Under the pieces are notes generated by a model. The model had not been told where the DNA came from. It saw nothing but the letters and a program-made list of their open reading frames with translations, and made no database searches. Below are positions 22,501-32,292 of a stretch of DNA of 64,000 nt, piece after piece; within the stretch, counting starts at the first letter, position 1; the number at the start of each line of letters is the position of its first letter. The DNA is from Pomphorhynchus laevis (taxonomy: Eukaryota > Acanthocephala > Palaeacanthocephala > Echinorhynchida > Pomphorhynchidae): assembly GCA_012934845.2 (NCBI GenBank), contig WNNJ02000258.1, positions 1-64,000 on the forward strand, written 5' to 3'. Made by a program: the position numbers and the translations under genes.

Positions 22501-23600
22501 ATCAGCTGGAGTGGGATGCCCCCTCTTAGTTAAAGTTCGCAACTCATTCATATTTGCCTGTTGCCTAGCATCTATAAGCTTACTGATATCTGAGTTTGTC
22601 ATTGTAATATCGGTATATCTATTAGCCGAGCAGGCATCAGCGAAGTTGGCCGTTTTGCGGGGTGATCCACAATGCCGCTTCTTGTAGCCTTTAAAGTGGT
22701 TACATTTTCTGGACCAAGAAGAATGTTCACGGCCGCAGTTAGAACAATGGGGAGGCAATACACACTTCCCAGAAAGAAAATCAGATGATCCGCAGACCCC
22801 ACATGTCCGGGTCCGCTCGCAATTAGAAGCCTAATGGCCCCATTGATGACATCATTACAATGGAGGTGCGTCAGGTAATCGGAGTCTATAAGTGTGAATG
22901 ACAAATTGTGCCCCAGAAAGGGGTTACATGTACTGTTTGATAAGCATTCAGCCTGGTCAACCGACGTTGAGCAAAATTCAATTGTTAATAGTTGGCCGTT
23001 TCTGCCCGTGATAGAACGTATATTATGTACTTTATAAGTAGATTCTAGAGCCCTTACATTTTCATCTGACATGAAGACAGGAAAATTGTTTTTTTTAAGA
23101 AGCCTGAATAGGCTTGAAAGTTGTCGTTCCGTAATCTGTTAAGTTCTTCTCGAAAAATTCCAAAAAGGCTGCCTCGATATCTAATGTGCAGAAGGAAATG
23201 CGAACATTGGACTTAAAATGTTTTATTGAATTGAATAAAATTCTATTTTTGTAAGCAACAGTGAACTCTCTCAGGAACCTGTTAAAAAGGTTCTGTCTTT
23301 CGAAAAGTTGTAGACGTTTCACTATAACAAGGTTTACGAATTTTGGCATAAGAGGTAGTTCTCCCTCTGTGCTCGAGACCAAAAACTGAGAAATACTACT
23401 TACCTTTTTATCTGTAGCAGGAATAATTGTTTCCATTGAGCGCTTTGATCCTTCGATAATCGCCAATGACATACTTTTTTTCGTTTTTGAATAAAATATA
23501 TGTATGTTCACTGCAACGAATGCATGAGAAAGTACCAGATCCGGGTAACGTAGCTGGTGCCGTTCATTCCGAGCGCACACACTTTAAGTATCGCAGTTGC
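19595..23600 (-). mobile_element. LINE-A copy, near full length but broken
   Basis: Non-LTR retrotransposon of the Jockey/I/CR1-like type on the minus strand. From its 5' end: ORF1 (23580 to about 22423) with CSNCGREHSSWSRKC; ORF2 endonuclease (about 22420-21930) with DVIVLQETQSIRLP; a linker with RVAFFQADIQLFP; reverse transcriptase (about 20990-20195) with GFHGYVKDRSVHTAIGE, PQGSPLSPILYLAASIE and VYADDTT; and a late segment to 19681. The 3' end at about 19595 is A/T-rich with ATTATTATT. ORF1 shifts frame around 22600-22760. ORF2 shifts in the EN (near 22100), around the 356-bp duplication, and within the RT (near 20425-20450). A perfect tandem duplication lies at 21200-21911. Its 3' end meets the 5' side of the ORF1 remnant at 18.4-19.6 kb in the same orientation. 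Confidence 0.85.
21200..21911. repeat. Perfect 356-bp tandem duplication inside LINE-A
   Basis: The segment from GAACCTATATTTAGAGCTCC to GACTTCTTAGTACATATGG occurs twice head to tail (21200-21555, 21556-21911) and looks identical by eye. It covers the coding linker between endonuclease and RT, so the element has two copies of that stretch. The other LINE-A copy at 55.7-59.6 kb has only one. Confidence 0.9.
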
Positions 23601-23619
23601 ATCATTGTGAAGCGAAGAC

Positions 23620-24290
23620 GATCAAAGTCATGAACGTCAGAGGATCAATCAATTCTACTTGTTCAGCCATTTCTCAGCTACCCCTCTATCCAATCTTTTT
23701 CTCAACCCCCCAATCGCAGGTGTTAGTCTTTAATGCACTTGCCGACAAAGAAAAAATTAAAGATACTAGCACTATCAGCTCTCACCTCCATTTTTCAGAA
23801 TCAACCAATCCCAGTCTTCTCGTATCGAGTAAGACACTTGGCGTTTACAATTACGGTTAAATGGTCGGCCGGATCAGAAGTGAATAGGTTCAAAATGCCC
23901 TGAAGAAAGCTAAATTGGCCCTGAAATGTGCCCAGAAGCTGTCATTAAGATGTAATGATCAGGTACACTTTTGTGTACCTGTGCAATCTCGGGATTAGTC
24001 TTTTTTTTCTAGAGCACGTTCCCCAGAGCAAAGACTAAGGTTTATCAAGCACCTTATATCGAGGTTGCCTATTTTGTCCGCCTCGACTGGACTCCCAGGT
24101 GTGTGAGAGACCCTGAGTGATTCAGACTAAAGTCGGCGCGTTGGTGTATACTGAAGGGCACTGATCTTCTAGTATCTTTTAATGGAACTCTGAGTTCGAT
24201 TTTGGTTATTGATTGTGCCGGACTTTTACTACTTTTTCATCTTGTATTTATTTTTATTTTGTGCATGCTTGTTTTGTAGCAATAGAATAT
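23620..24290 (+). pseudogene. LINE-A 3' portion in inverted orientation
   Basis: Plus-strand fragment beginning in the segment after the RT. QVLVFNALADKEK matches QVVVFHGAPATKK of the 55.7-kb copy; then come SKTLGVYNYG, a KCAQKLSLR piece and the GC-rich end. It continues into a T-rich 3' region. It is back to back with the 5' end of the minus-strand LINE-A at 23.6 kb. It is more diverged than the other copies and interrupted by stops. Confidence 0.65.
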
Positions 24291-24563
24291 CTTCTTACTT
24301 TAGCTATCGATGGCATATCTAATCAATGCTCGCATCTAAATCTATGGTCGTATCTCAAGCATAAAATTTGTCTGAGTTGATGCTCGTATCTTAAAGTATC
24401 ACCATAATTACTTTTATCAAAACAGGATATATGTACGACACTAATTTTACTACAATTTAAAATCTAATAGAATTCAATTATATTAGAAATTTAAAATGAA
24501 ATATTAAAATTCAACAATTCGTTATTTTGCAAATAATATATATGCTGCTTTTTATAACGTTAG
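24291..24563. other. AT-rich spacer, nothing recognised
   Basis: Intron sequence between the LINE-A tail and the 27-bp repeat, without coding motifs. An ATCTAAATCTATGGTCGTATC stretch and a similar following one suggest a faint short duplication. Confidence 0.4.
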
Positions 24564-24565
24564 AA

Positions 24566-24702
24566 AAAATAGTTTATATATAGTTCGTCGAACAAATTGT
24601 TTATATTTAGTTCGTCGAACAAATAGTTTATATTTAGTTCGTCGAACAAATAGTTTATATTTAGTTCGTCGAACAAATAGTTTATATTTAGTTCGAACAA
24701 AC
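24566..24702. repeat. 27-bp tandem repeat, about five units
   Basis: Units of TAGTTCGTCGAACAAATAGT followed by TTATATT. Each unit holds the odd palindrome GTTCGTCGAAC. The last unit is shortened to AGTTCGAAC and is followed by an inverted AAACTATTTT...AAAATAGTT. Confidence 0.9.
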
Positions 24703-24863
24703 TATTTTTTAAAATAGTTCAAACAAATATCTTTATATATTACAACTAGGTTTAGGCAACACATATAATATACAACATAATAGTCAAACTATATTTCATA
24801 AGCACATGAGATTAATAGGACATGATCTAGGATACTGTAATTTATTTAGGAACATATTGTTGA

Positions 24864-25300
24864 AGAAAATAAGACAATATTAAATCAAAAACTATTAGAA
24901 AAATAAAAATGTTGGATTAAAACGCTTAATTCTATGTATCCATTAGGATTAAATGACGTTGTACAAGGAATTGGCGGAAGTAGTATAGTAAATAATAAAC
25001 AACTATATTATAATAATCCGGTTAAACGCAAGCCAAGAAGTCATGGCGATAAAAGGAATAAGAAAAATAGAGTTAAAAATATTAAAATAGATATGTATAT
25101 AAATGAACAATTATAAATATTAAAACAACTTTTAAGATATAATAAACTAAAAGATCTTTATGTAACTATAAGAAGTTTTTCTAAAAATATCGAAGAAAAT
25201 AAGACAATAATAAATCGAAAGCTATTATAAAGAGAAGATTTTTGGATTAAAACGTTCAATTGAACGTAACCATTAAGATTAAATGAAGTGCGACGAGGAA
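24864..25300 (+). repeat. Repeat R: two partial head-to-tail units with a small basic ORF
   Basis: A unit starting GAAGAAAATAAGACAAT occurs at 24864 and again near 25192, about 330 bp apart. The first holds a 60-codon ORF (24934-25116) starting MYPLGLNDVVQG and ending with many Lys, Arg and Asn residues. A third copy is at about 25925-26095 and an inverted one at about 52490-52745. The function is unknown and the frame is not kept in other copies, so it is probably a non-autonomous or fragmentary element. The inverted copy sits just downstream of PLE-1 pieces, which hints at a link to that element. Confidence 0.6.
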
Positions 25301-25434
25301 TATGAATATGCACATGGATAAAGCGGATCGAAGTATTCGATATGAAAAATCTTAATTTCCTGGATTTACTTGTTATTTAGAAATTGTGAGTAGTGATTAT
25401 TTGTCATTTGAGTAGGGAAATGGCCAGATTGAAT

Positions 25435-25650
25435 AAACTCCGATGATACCACATACTGTTCACTATATGCATATGCAAATATGTAGTCTCGGACATCAGC
25501 CGTTTATTTTTAAGATTAAAAAACCTGCTACTCATTCCAGCATTATGTTTAACTCCTCTAAATCACGGGGTGGTTGTTATCTATGGCTCTCCTGCAAAAA
25601 AGTAAAAACTTAAAGATTAGCAATTTCATCTCTCTCTTAAGTAAACGCTT
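25435..25650 (+). pseudogene. LINE-A RT fragment
   Basis: Plus-strand remnant with DISRLFLRLKNLLLIPAL and VVVIYGSPAKK, matching the end of the RT domain (DISRFFTRLKYQLPFSNL, VVVFHGAPATKK) of the LINE-A at 55.7 kb. Short, interrupted and truncated at both ends; it lies between two R repeat units. Confidence 0.65.
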
Positions 25651-25687
25651 ACATGACCTTAAATAGTTGATAATGATCAATTATTGA

Positions 25688-25863
25688 TAAATAATTATAG
25701 GAGCTGGGTCGAAGAAAGGATGAAAAATATAATTGGCATTTCGCTAACTTCTGTTAGCATCTTCAGAAAACTACCTAAATTTTCTGAAGATGGAAACAAA
25801 AGTTAGCAAAATACCAAATATATTTTTCATCCTTTCTTTGACCCAGCTCCAATAATTCTTTTT
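25688..25863. mobile_element. Inverted-repeat element, copy 2 (same family as 16.5 kb)
   Basis: The arms share GAGCTGG, GAAAGGATGAAAAATATA, GCTAACTT and ATCTTCAGAAAA, around a very short core, and the right end CCAATAATTCTTT matches copy 1. The arms are about 80 bp. It lies in the same dynein intron, next to LINE-A debris. Confidence 0.75.
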
Positions 25864-25919
25864 GGTATTAATATTGATACACAAAAGATTTTTATGTAAG
25901 CAGTTTTCTGAAAAAAATT

Positions 25920-26095
25920 CTTGTACGTGGTACCATGAATTGGCAGAAATAGTATAGTAAATAATAAACAACTATATTATTAATATTATTAATATTCAAT
26001 CTTGTTAGACGCAAGCCAAGAAGGCATGGCGATTAAAGGAATAAGAAAAATAGACTTAAAAATATTCAAATAGATATGTGTATATGAATATTAAA
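25920..26095 (+). repeat. Repeat R, third copy
   Basis: Shares AATTGGCAGAAATAGTATAG, AAATAATAAACAACTATATT, CGCAAGCCAAGAAG and CATGGCGAT with the R unit at 24.9 kb, with an extra TTAATATTA expansion and a lost reading frame. Confidence 0.65.
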
Positions 26096-26288
26096 CAGAT
26101 TGCAATGCCGTTTTTATAAACTATCAAAACGCTGACAAAAAAAATAAATTATTATTTTATCTAGAATTTTATTTTATTGTTAAGAGAAATATAATTACTG
26201 AAAAATGGCGTACAACTGGTATTTAGCACCATATAATAAATATATGACTGATTTAAATAGAGTACATTATACGTATATTACACTAGTA

Positions 26289-26318
26289 TATTACACTTTA
26301 TTATAATAAAAAGTGTAA
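26289..26318. repeat. Short perfect hairpin
   Basis: ATTACACTTT, a ten-base A/T loop, then AAAGTGTAAT. It is probably incidental in such AT-rich DNA, though the arms contain GTGT. Confidence 0.6.
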
Positions 26319-26589
26319 TTCTTATTACGTTACTAAGTATATACATTATTATGCATCGAATTTCAACAATACATCATCCACATTTTTATGTAAATTGTGT
26401 ACGCGAAAGTAATATTGAAAGCAATATCATTAAGTTGTAAAAATATAATATACAAAACGCTGACAAAAGATAAAATATACAAATACAAACTACTACGACT
26501 GACTAATATGATTGACTTAAGCTTAATATTCTTTGATAAATATAACAAACAAGATAATATATACAATATGAAAATATTAATTTCGTTTA

Positions 26590-28690
26590 ATCAAGTCCAA
26601 TCGAGTTTAATCGAGTTCCGCTGTTGTGGACAAGGTGATGTCTACTACCAGGCAATTGGTCTGCCAGGCAATTGCAGCGACTTCGAAGAAATCTTACAAC
26701 ATTCGTGGCTGCTGAAATTTGAAGGGCGAGTTTCAGAGCGCAAAGGATAATAGTTCATGGTATAGTAGAAGGTGACGATGTTGAGATGGTTTCGAAGCTC
26801 CTGATAAATCTTAGCCTTTCTCACGTGAAACTCCGTTCCATAATTAGACTTTCTGGAAAACGAATTGACATACAAAGATGGATCTTGATTACATTGAGTG
26901 ATGATCACCGCTATTTCAATGGTTCATGTTTATGATGCTGCTGTAAATATCGGCATTCATATTTCAAGCAACTAAACGAGCAACGAGCAACTAAGAACGT
27001 CTATAATGTATCACTTCAACACTGATGCATCTCACACATCCTTCACTCATGGGTCAAACAGGTCATCCATAATCAATGCTGCTACTGCTATCTCAACCAG
27101 ACCATTCGTCATTTTACTGGGCCTTCTCAATTGTCAATCATTGCACTCAAAGATCGAATCGATTATCTACGCACGTCACTAATCCAATATCAATATTCTC
27201 TGTATCACTGAAACCTTGCATCGAAATGATCTTGTCATTCGTCGTCTACGCCACAATGGCTACTTTGTCACTCATTTTCCTCGACCTCTTCGTAACTCCA
27301 GTCACGATCCTTTAGTTCGTCACGATGGCCTAATCATTTTGCCAAATATTCTATCACTGTTACGGTTATTAGCTCCTCCTGTATTTCAGTCACCAACTTC
27401 GAACTACTTCGTTGTGACATCTCATTTTCATCGATTTTTTTTCACTTATCTTTGATTTACCGCCCAGGATCCGCTCCACCATCCTCCATATTTTTTGCAG
27501 AGCTCTCTAACCTTTTATCATATATCCTCATTAACTTTTCTAAGCGACGATTTTTAATTTCCGTATACCTTCCAAATTCCCGTAAATTGGCATCCATATT
27601 TCACACCTATGAGTATTCAATCATTCATTCTTAACCTAATGATCAATTTGTAGCCATATAGACTATGTTTATTTCCCGAAATTCGTCCAACATCGCTAGT
27701 CTTGTATTGTCAGTGACCCAGAAATCATTGAAAACTACGTGGTCTCAATTAGAATTAATCTAGATTAATTCGATAAATCTCAAAGGGTAATCACTTTTCG
27801 CCCATGGTCTTATTTGCAGCTTGCATATTTAACTTCTGAACTAGCTTCAACACTACCTGCTTATCTGTCTTCACTTCCTACTTATATCCTTATCAGCCTT
27901 TACTACCCCAAGTTTCTTCCATCGTTGATTACATTCTTCTACTCCGGAAATTTTTACCATTTTGTAAACACTCAGATCCTTGGTTTGACAGTGAATGTCA
28001 TTCATTCAAGCGTGATCTTTATCGCCTACATAGGACTGTAAGCATTTTATTTATCGCAGCACTATCACCCTATTTCCATCCATCCAAGGTCAATTGCTTA
28101 ACAAACGCCGTCATTATCGTCCGTTTCGTCAGATTAAATGTACTCACTTTTAGAGAAATTAACTATATCTGAGACTAATGATCGGTTGCATTGGAAAGTA
28201 TTAAATCGGTCCATTCCGCGTGCCTCATCTTTGTCCGTTTACTCAATCGATATTTCAATCTTCGAGAGTTCTCTCAGATTAAAACCTAGTAATGTATGTC
28301 TTAATTTTCAACCTCTTGGTTACTCTCTAGTCAATGCCACATCAAGCCTTACTGAACTTTTCCACCTGTCGCTTATGAAATTATTCTACTGTTATCTCGA
28401 CTTCTCAACTCTTCATCTCAACATGATTCTTTGCCAACAACTGTCTTAAATCTATTGATCCTGCTCTTATATATTTCTTCTGTAAACTATTCAACTCGTG
28501 CATTCGACTAAAGATCTTCCCCGCTGCATGGAAAGCTGGTAACCTAACCTCACTACCTTTAAATCCATGCTTCACACCTACTTAGTAACCAGGCTATGCA
28601 GCTCAGCTAGCAATAAGATCTGAATTTTTCATTCGTTCCAACGTCGGCTACTTGATGTCAGTAGACGTGTAAGCGGACTGTAAACACTAA
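26590..28690 (+). mobile_element. LINE-C (CR1/L2-like) copy lacking the RT core
   Basis: Plus-strand non-LTR element. The end of an ORF1-like piece (about 26740-26930) is followed by an endonuclease start with NINILCITETLHRND and LRHNGYFVTHFPRP (about 27190-27460), a diverged EN-to-RT linker (27640-28440) and the first RT segment SCIRLKIFPAAWKAGN ending near 28542. The sequence then jumps directly to the far C-terminal LTTFKSMLHTYL and 3' tail seen also at 38.1 kb. Nearly all of the reverse transcriptase is therefore deleted at about 28545. Other frame shifts are scattered through the copy. It lies sense-oriented inside the dynein intron. Confidence 0.7.
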
Positions 28691-28699
28691 CAATAAACT

Positions 28700-29105
28700 T
28701 CATTAATAAATGTATAGATAACATAAATATAGGTAGACATAAATAATTCTAAAAGTAAAGAAATAATATAATCAGATATAAGTAAATATATTCCTAAAAT
28801 AAGATATAAGCTGTTACCGCTACTAGGACGTAAAATTTGTAATTATAATAAAGGATTGAAATTAATATCTTACGATAATATTAGAAACATTATAGAAACT
28901 GAATACAATTGCAAAAGTCTAAATTTTGATAAAATAAACATGTACCATAATCAAGAATTAAAAGAACAAAGAGATTAAAAGATATGTATATATATTTATT
29001 TATATCGTTTTATCTTTTTATTTTGAGATATGTATATATTTTAATATATGTGTCTAGATAACATAAATATAGGTAGACTTTTAAATAATTCTACGAGTAA
29101 AATAA
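28700..29105 (+). pseudogene. PLE-1 N-terminal fragments (two)
   Basis: Plus strand: SKYIPKIRYKLLP and GRKICNYNKGLK with NIRNIIETEYNCKSLNFDKI match residues about 60-140 of the PLE-1 ORF (28720-28960). A second shorter fragment near 29045-29105 repeats the CLDNINIGRLLNNSTSK part. Both are interrupted and lie immediately before the probable terminal dynein exons. Confidence 0.75.
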
Positions 29106-29170
29106 TAAGAAAAAGTAAACAGTTTGCATGATCATTCGACTAATTAACTAATATTTAAATTTATATATAG

Positions 29171-29478
29171 TTTTAGTAGTTTTAGAAAACTATTAAGAAA
29201 GGTAGTTTATAATTACATAATTTATTAATTATTAACTAATTAATAAAAAAGTAACATAATGTATTTTTTCATTTAATAAACACAAAATTTACAAAATACT
29301 TCAGGATGACGCCGAAGTGGACGATGATCAAATTCTATTTGAAGAAGCAGTGCGCTTTGATGAGTTACTATCAACTTTAACGGGTATTGAACAGGATCAA
29401 AGCAGTCAGTCATCATGGATGCAAAACCAAACGAGTACCATCCTTGACGACATGTCAATGAAGCAGAGCACAATGTAA
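29171..29478 (+). CDS. DNAI1: Probable last two exons of the DNAI1-type gene
   Basis: A 31-nt exon (29171-29201, after TATATATAG and before GTAGTT) enters in phase 2 and leaves in phase 0. That is what is needed to join exon 12541-12668 to the next exon, 29305-29478, which ends in TAA at 29476-29478. The tail reads with many Asp, Glu, Gln and Ser residues and contains AVRFDELLSTL, resembling the short leucine-rich C-terminal segment after the propeller in DNAI1. An AATAAA at 29551-29556 is a good polyadenylation signal. If right, the intron 12669-29170 is 16.5 kb. The assignment rests on phase, position and one short resemblance, so it is less certain than the propeller exons; the 31-nt exon is the weakest part. 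Confidence 0.55.
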
Positions 29479-29550
29479 AACATTTTTAGTCCAAAAGAAT
29501 CTTTTTTTGAAGTTATCATAATGAATTTTTCGAAAAAGATGAAATACTTT

Positions 29551-29556
29551 AATAAA
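29551..29556 (+). promoter_or_regulatory. Polyadenylation signal after the dynein gene
   Basis: AATAAA lies 73 bases after the stop codon of the probable terminal exon, on the same strand, and no other strong reading frame follows. Confidence 0.45.
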
Positions 29557-29559
29557 GAG

Positions 29560-29930
29560 GAAATGTTTTGGTAATTATTTGCAATCTTCCTTTAAATTTG
29601 TAAAAATTTAAAGGAAGTGACTTCCTTTAAATTTCATTTGTAACTTCAATTTGTAGCTTCCTTTAAAAAGTCGACATTACGATTTGTAGATGCAGTGAAA
29701 ACGATTTTAGAAAAGCGAATACGTACCGCGCATATGTGTTTTATCCTTTAAAGTTTTGTTTTCTTTACCATGTAGGAATACCATTAAGGTAGAATTTACA
29801 CCTCAACATTACTTTCAGCTGTTAAATATGCTATAAAACAGCCTTGTTATCAAATGTTTGAAATTTGTATAAATTAATAATTAATATTTATGAGTAATGT
29901 TACTCATCGATTATAAAGATTTTAAAAATA
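29560..29930. other. Dynein 3' flank, no gene
   Basis: Contains a local hairpin-like pair, CTTCCTTTAAATTTG and TTTAAAGGAAG, repeated around 29585-29670. No coding frame was recognised. Confidence 0.4.
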
Positions 29931-30035
29931 GCAGCGGGGCCAAATAGTGTCATAGATGTATTTTGCTGATGATGTGCGATTATCGAGAATAATACCTTAT
30001 TCTAACACAAAATATAATATTTACAATACATAAAA
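29930..30035 (-). repeat. Solo PLE-1 terminus-like sequence
   Basis: Resembles 6318-6395: GCAGCGGGGCCAAAT, TGTATTTTGCTGATGATGT, then CTTATTCTAACACAAA. No ORF is attached. Confidence 0.55.
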
Positions 30036-31195
30036 TTTAAATTTTTATAGGTTAATATTTATTTTTATAATATTTTGATAATTTATAATATTTTGTTAAC
30101 TTACTCGCAATGAATGCAAACCTAAGAAGTAAGGTTATTTAGGTTTATTATATAAATAACCGATTAATCATTTGAAAATTAAATAATCTTCCTGAGCTGG
30201 CAGAATGATGTAAATTACAACAGTATTTAATTTGTTCTGGTCAATGCCTTCACTGCAATTCATTGATTGCAATGTGTGCATGAAGCTTGGGGAATCTTGA
30301 TTATGAACACTAAGAGTTTAGTCTATGTTGGTATGTACAATATGCGCCATGTTCCTACCTATGCGGAATCGATGTTCCTACCTATCGATGTTGGTACATG
30401 AATAAAGTATTCGTTCCTACCTATGCGGAATGTGGCTTTAATCATAGAACCAGATTTATCATTAAAATCATTTAGGATCATATCATAGCCACTAATAATT
30501 ATTTGATCAAGGAGGTTTCAATTTTTAATGTATCTACTCGGGCAACGAGATTTTGATTTAATTATACAAAAATTTCCCATTTTGTCTTGAGATAATTCCT
30601 TGTTAGTAAACATTTAGCTCCCTCGCTTTTGGCAAATTGAAAACGGCAAAATTACCGAGCTTACTTGAATTATCTTTCATATCGCCGGCTATTAATATTA
30701 GCATCATTAAAAAACACAATTTGTTGTGTATCAACACGCATGAACAAATTGTGTGCGTTTTACTGATGATACTAAGAGTAGATTGTGAACTCTAAATATA
30801 TTTATATTTTATTAATCCTGCTGCAAAATTTCAAATTTAATAAATGGATCAAAATCATTTATTTTTAGGTATCAAAACTGTTTTCAATAAATATTAATTA
30901 AAATAACGACTTTACTAATAAAATCCAAAATGTTATTGCGATTTAATCAATTATAAAAGCGATTATCCACAGAGGCATATCTTTTAAAAATAAGATATTG
31001 CTGAGATTACAGTCCAGCAGAAATAAAATGTTGAATCTAGCTTAAAGATTTAGCTTCCGAATTTTGTTAACATCAAAATCATTTAATTTTAATAAATGTT
31101 TATAATCCTGTAACATTTAAAATTATTAATAGGTTTACATATATTAAACAAACCTGATATAAAAAGGAATACATCAACAAAATTTAATCTTCCTG
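30036..31195. other. AT-rich region with a dispersed repeat, no gene
   Basis: No coding signal. About 30915-31020 resembles about 35690-35785 (shared TGTTATTGCG, AAAGCGATTATCC, CATCTTTTAAAAAT), a dispersed repeat of about 100 bp. A short repeat CGTTCCTACCTATGCGGAAT-type motif recurs around 30350-30430. Confidence 0.5.
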
Positions 31196-31199
31196 AACT

Positions 31200-31960
31200 C
31201 GCAGAATGGTTGATTCCCGCCCGTCTTCGTAGCGGATTCTGGAGTAGTGAGATGTCAAGTGAAGAATTTCGACGTGTATCACCAGGGGGTCGGTCTTTTA
31301 TTGACGTACAAAGTTTCTAATGTTAGCCGGGCCTGATATTAGCCATTCCGGAATCGAGTAACCATTGCTGGACTTTCTCGGGAAATTAAACATTCTCTCG
31401 TACGGGGTGCAGTTAGTTGAAGTGCAGAGTAGTGATCGAATAGAGTGCAGTGCTGTATTCATAACTAGTTTCAAGTTAGCATCAGTGAGTCCTCTGGATC
31501 GTAGAGCGAGCTGGATGGTCTTCTATACTACTCCGTTAACTCTCTCGCATTGTCCGTTTCCAATGGAATGATATGGGGTAGAATGGAAAATAATGGTTCC
31601 GTTGCTCCAAATAAAGTCGCGAAGTTCAGCTGATATAAAGTAGCTCCCTGGTCCGAGTGTACGGCGTTTGTTGTCCGGAAAGAGATAACAAGTTATGTAG
31701 GCAATTATTTACCGTCTGCGAGGAGGTATTCTCACAGGAATAAATGAAAGGATAGCTTTAGTACTCGTCAACAATTACTAGCATGAATTTATAACGATCA
31801 GTTGTAGGCTTTAAACCAACAAAGTCCATTGATAGACTTTCAAATGGTCTTCCGGCTGAGATTAGTTGAGATTGTTGAGGTCTTGAAATCGAGACTTGAG
31901 TCTAGCGCAAGGGAGCACTCCATACATACTTTTCGGACCTTAAACTGGATTCTCCAAATT
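31200..31960 (-). pseudogene. Fossil Ty3/gypsy-like integrase fragment
   Basis: The minus strand carries an integrase-core signature (DFVGLKPTTDRYKFMLVIVD on the 5' side and GNGQCERVNG on the 3' side). It belongs to a Ty3/gypsy-like LTR retrotransposon. Only the integrase region is recognisable; the piece is broken with a few interruptions, and neither LTR nor other pol domains are seen next to it. It is probably old. Confidence 0.7.
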
Positions 31961-32159
31961 ACTTTAACTGATTACAAGCGTATTATTACATAGTTTTCGG
32001 TTGTTCACTTGTTTATCGAAGTATCCTACAAATGGCCAACGAGAAGATTGCGTAAACTTAAAATATTGATACGAATGACAGAACACAAGTGATATTCCAT
32101 TTGAAAATAATTAAGATGTGCTCGGTATTATGTACAAATATACATAAAAAGCGTATTCG

Positions 32160-32292
32160 TGAAGAATACGAAGATTAATATATTATAATATATTAATAAT
32201 AATTATATTAATTGTTATATTAATTAATATATTAATTATTATATTAATTAATATATTAATTATAATATATTTATATTATATATTAATGTTAT
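32160..32292. repeat. Low-complexity TTAATATATTAAT tract
   Basis: Near-continuous alternation of AATTATATT and TTAATATATTAAT, at the 3' edge of a PLE-1 fragment. Confidence 0.7.

Noticed and set aside
22478-22687. Plus-strand ORFs within LINE-A copies
   Set aside because: They are antisense shadows of the minus-strand LINE coding sequence.
26645-26908. 87-codon minus ORF as a separate gene
   Set aside because: It overlaps the ORF1-like end of LINE-C on the other strand and shows no motif.
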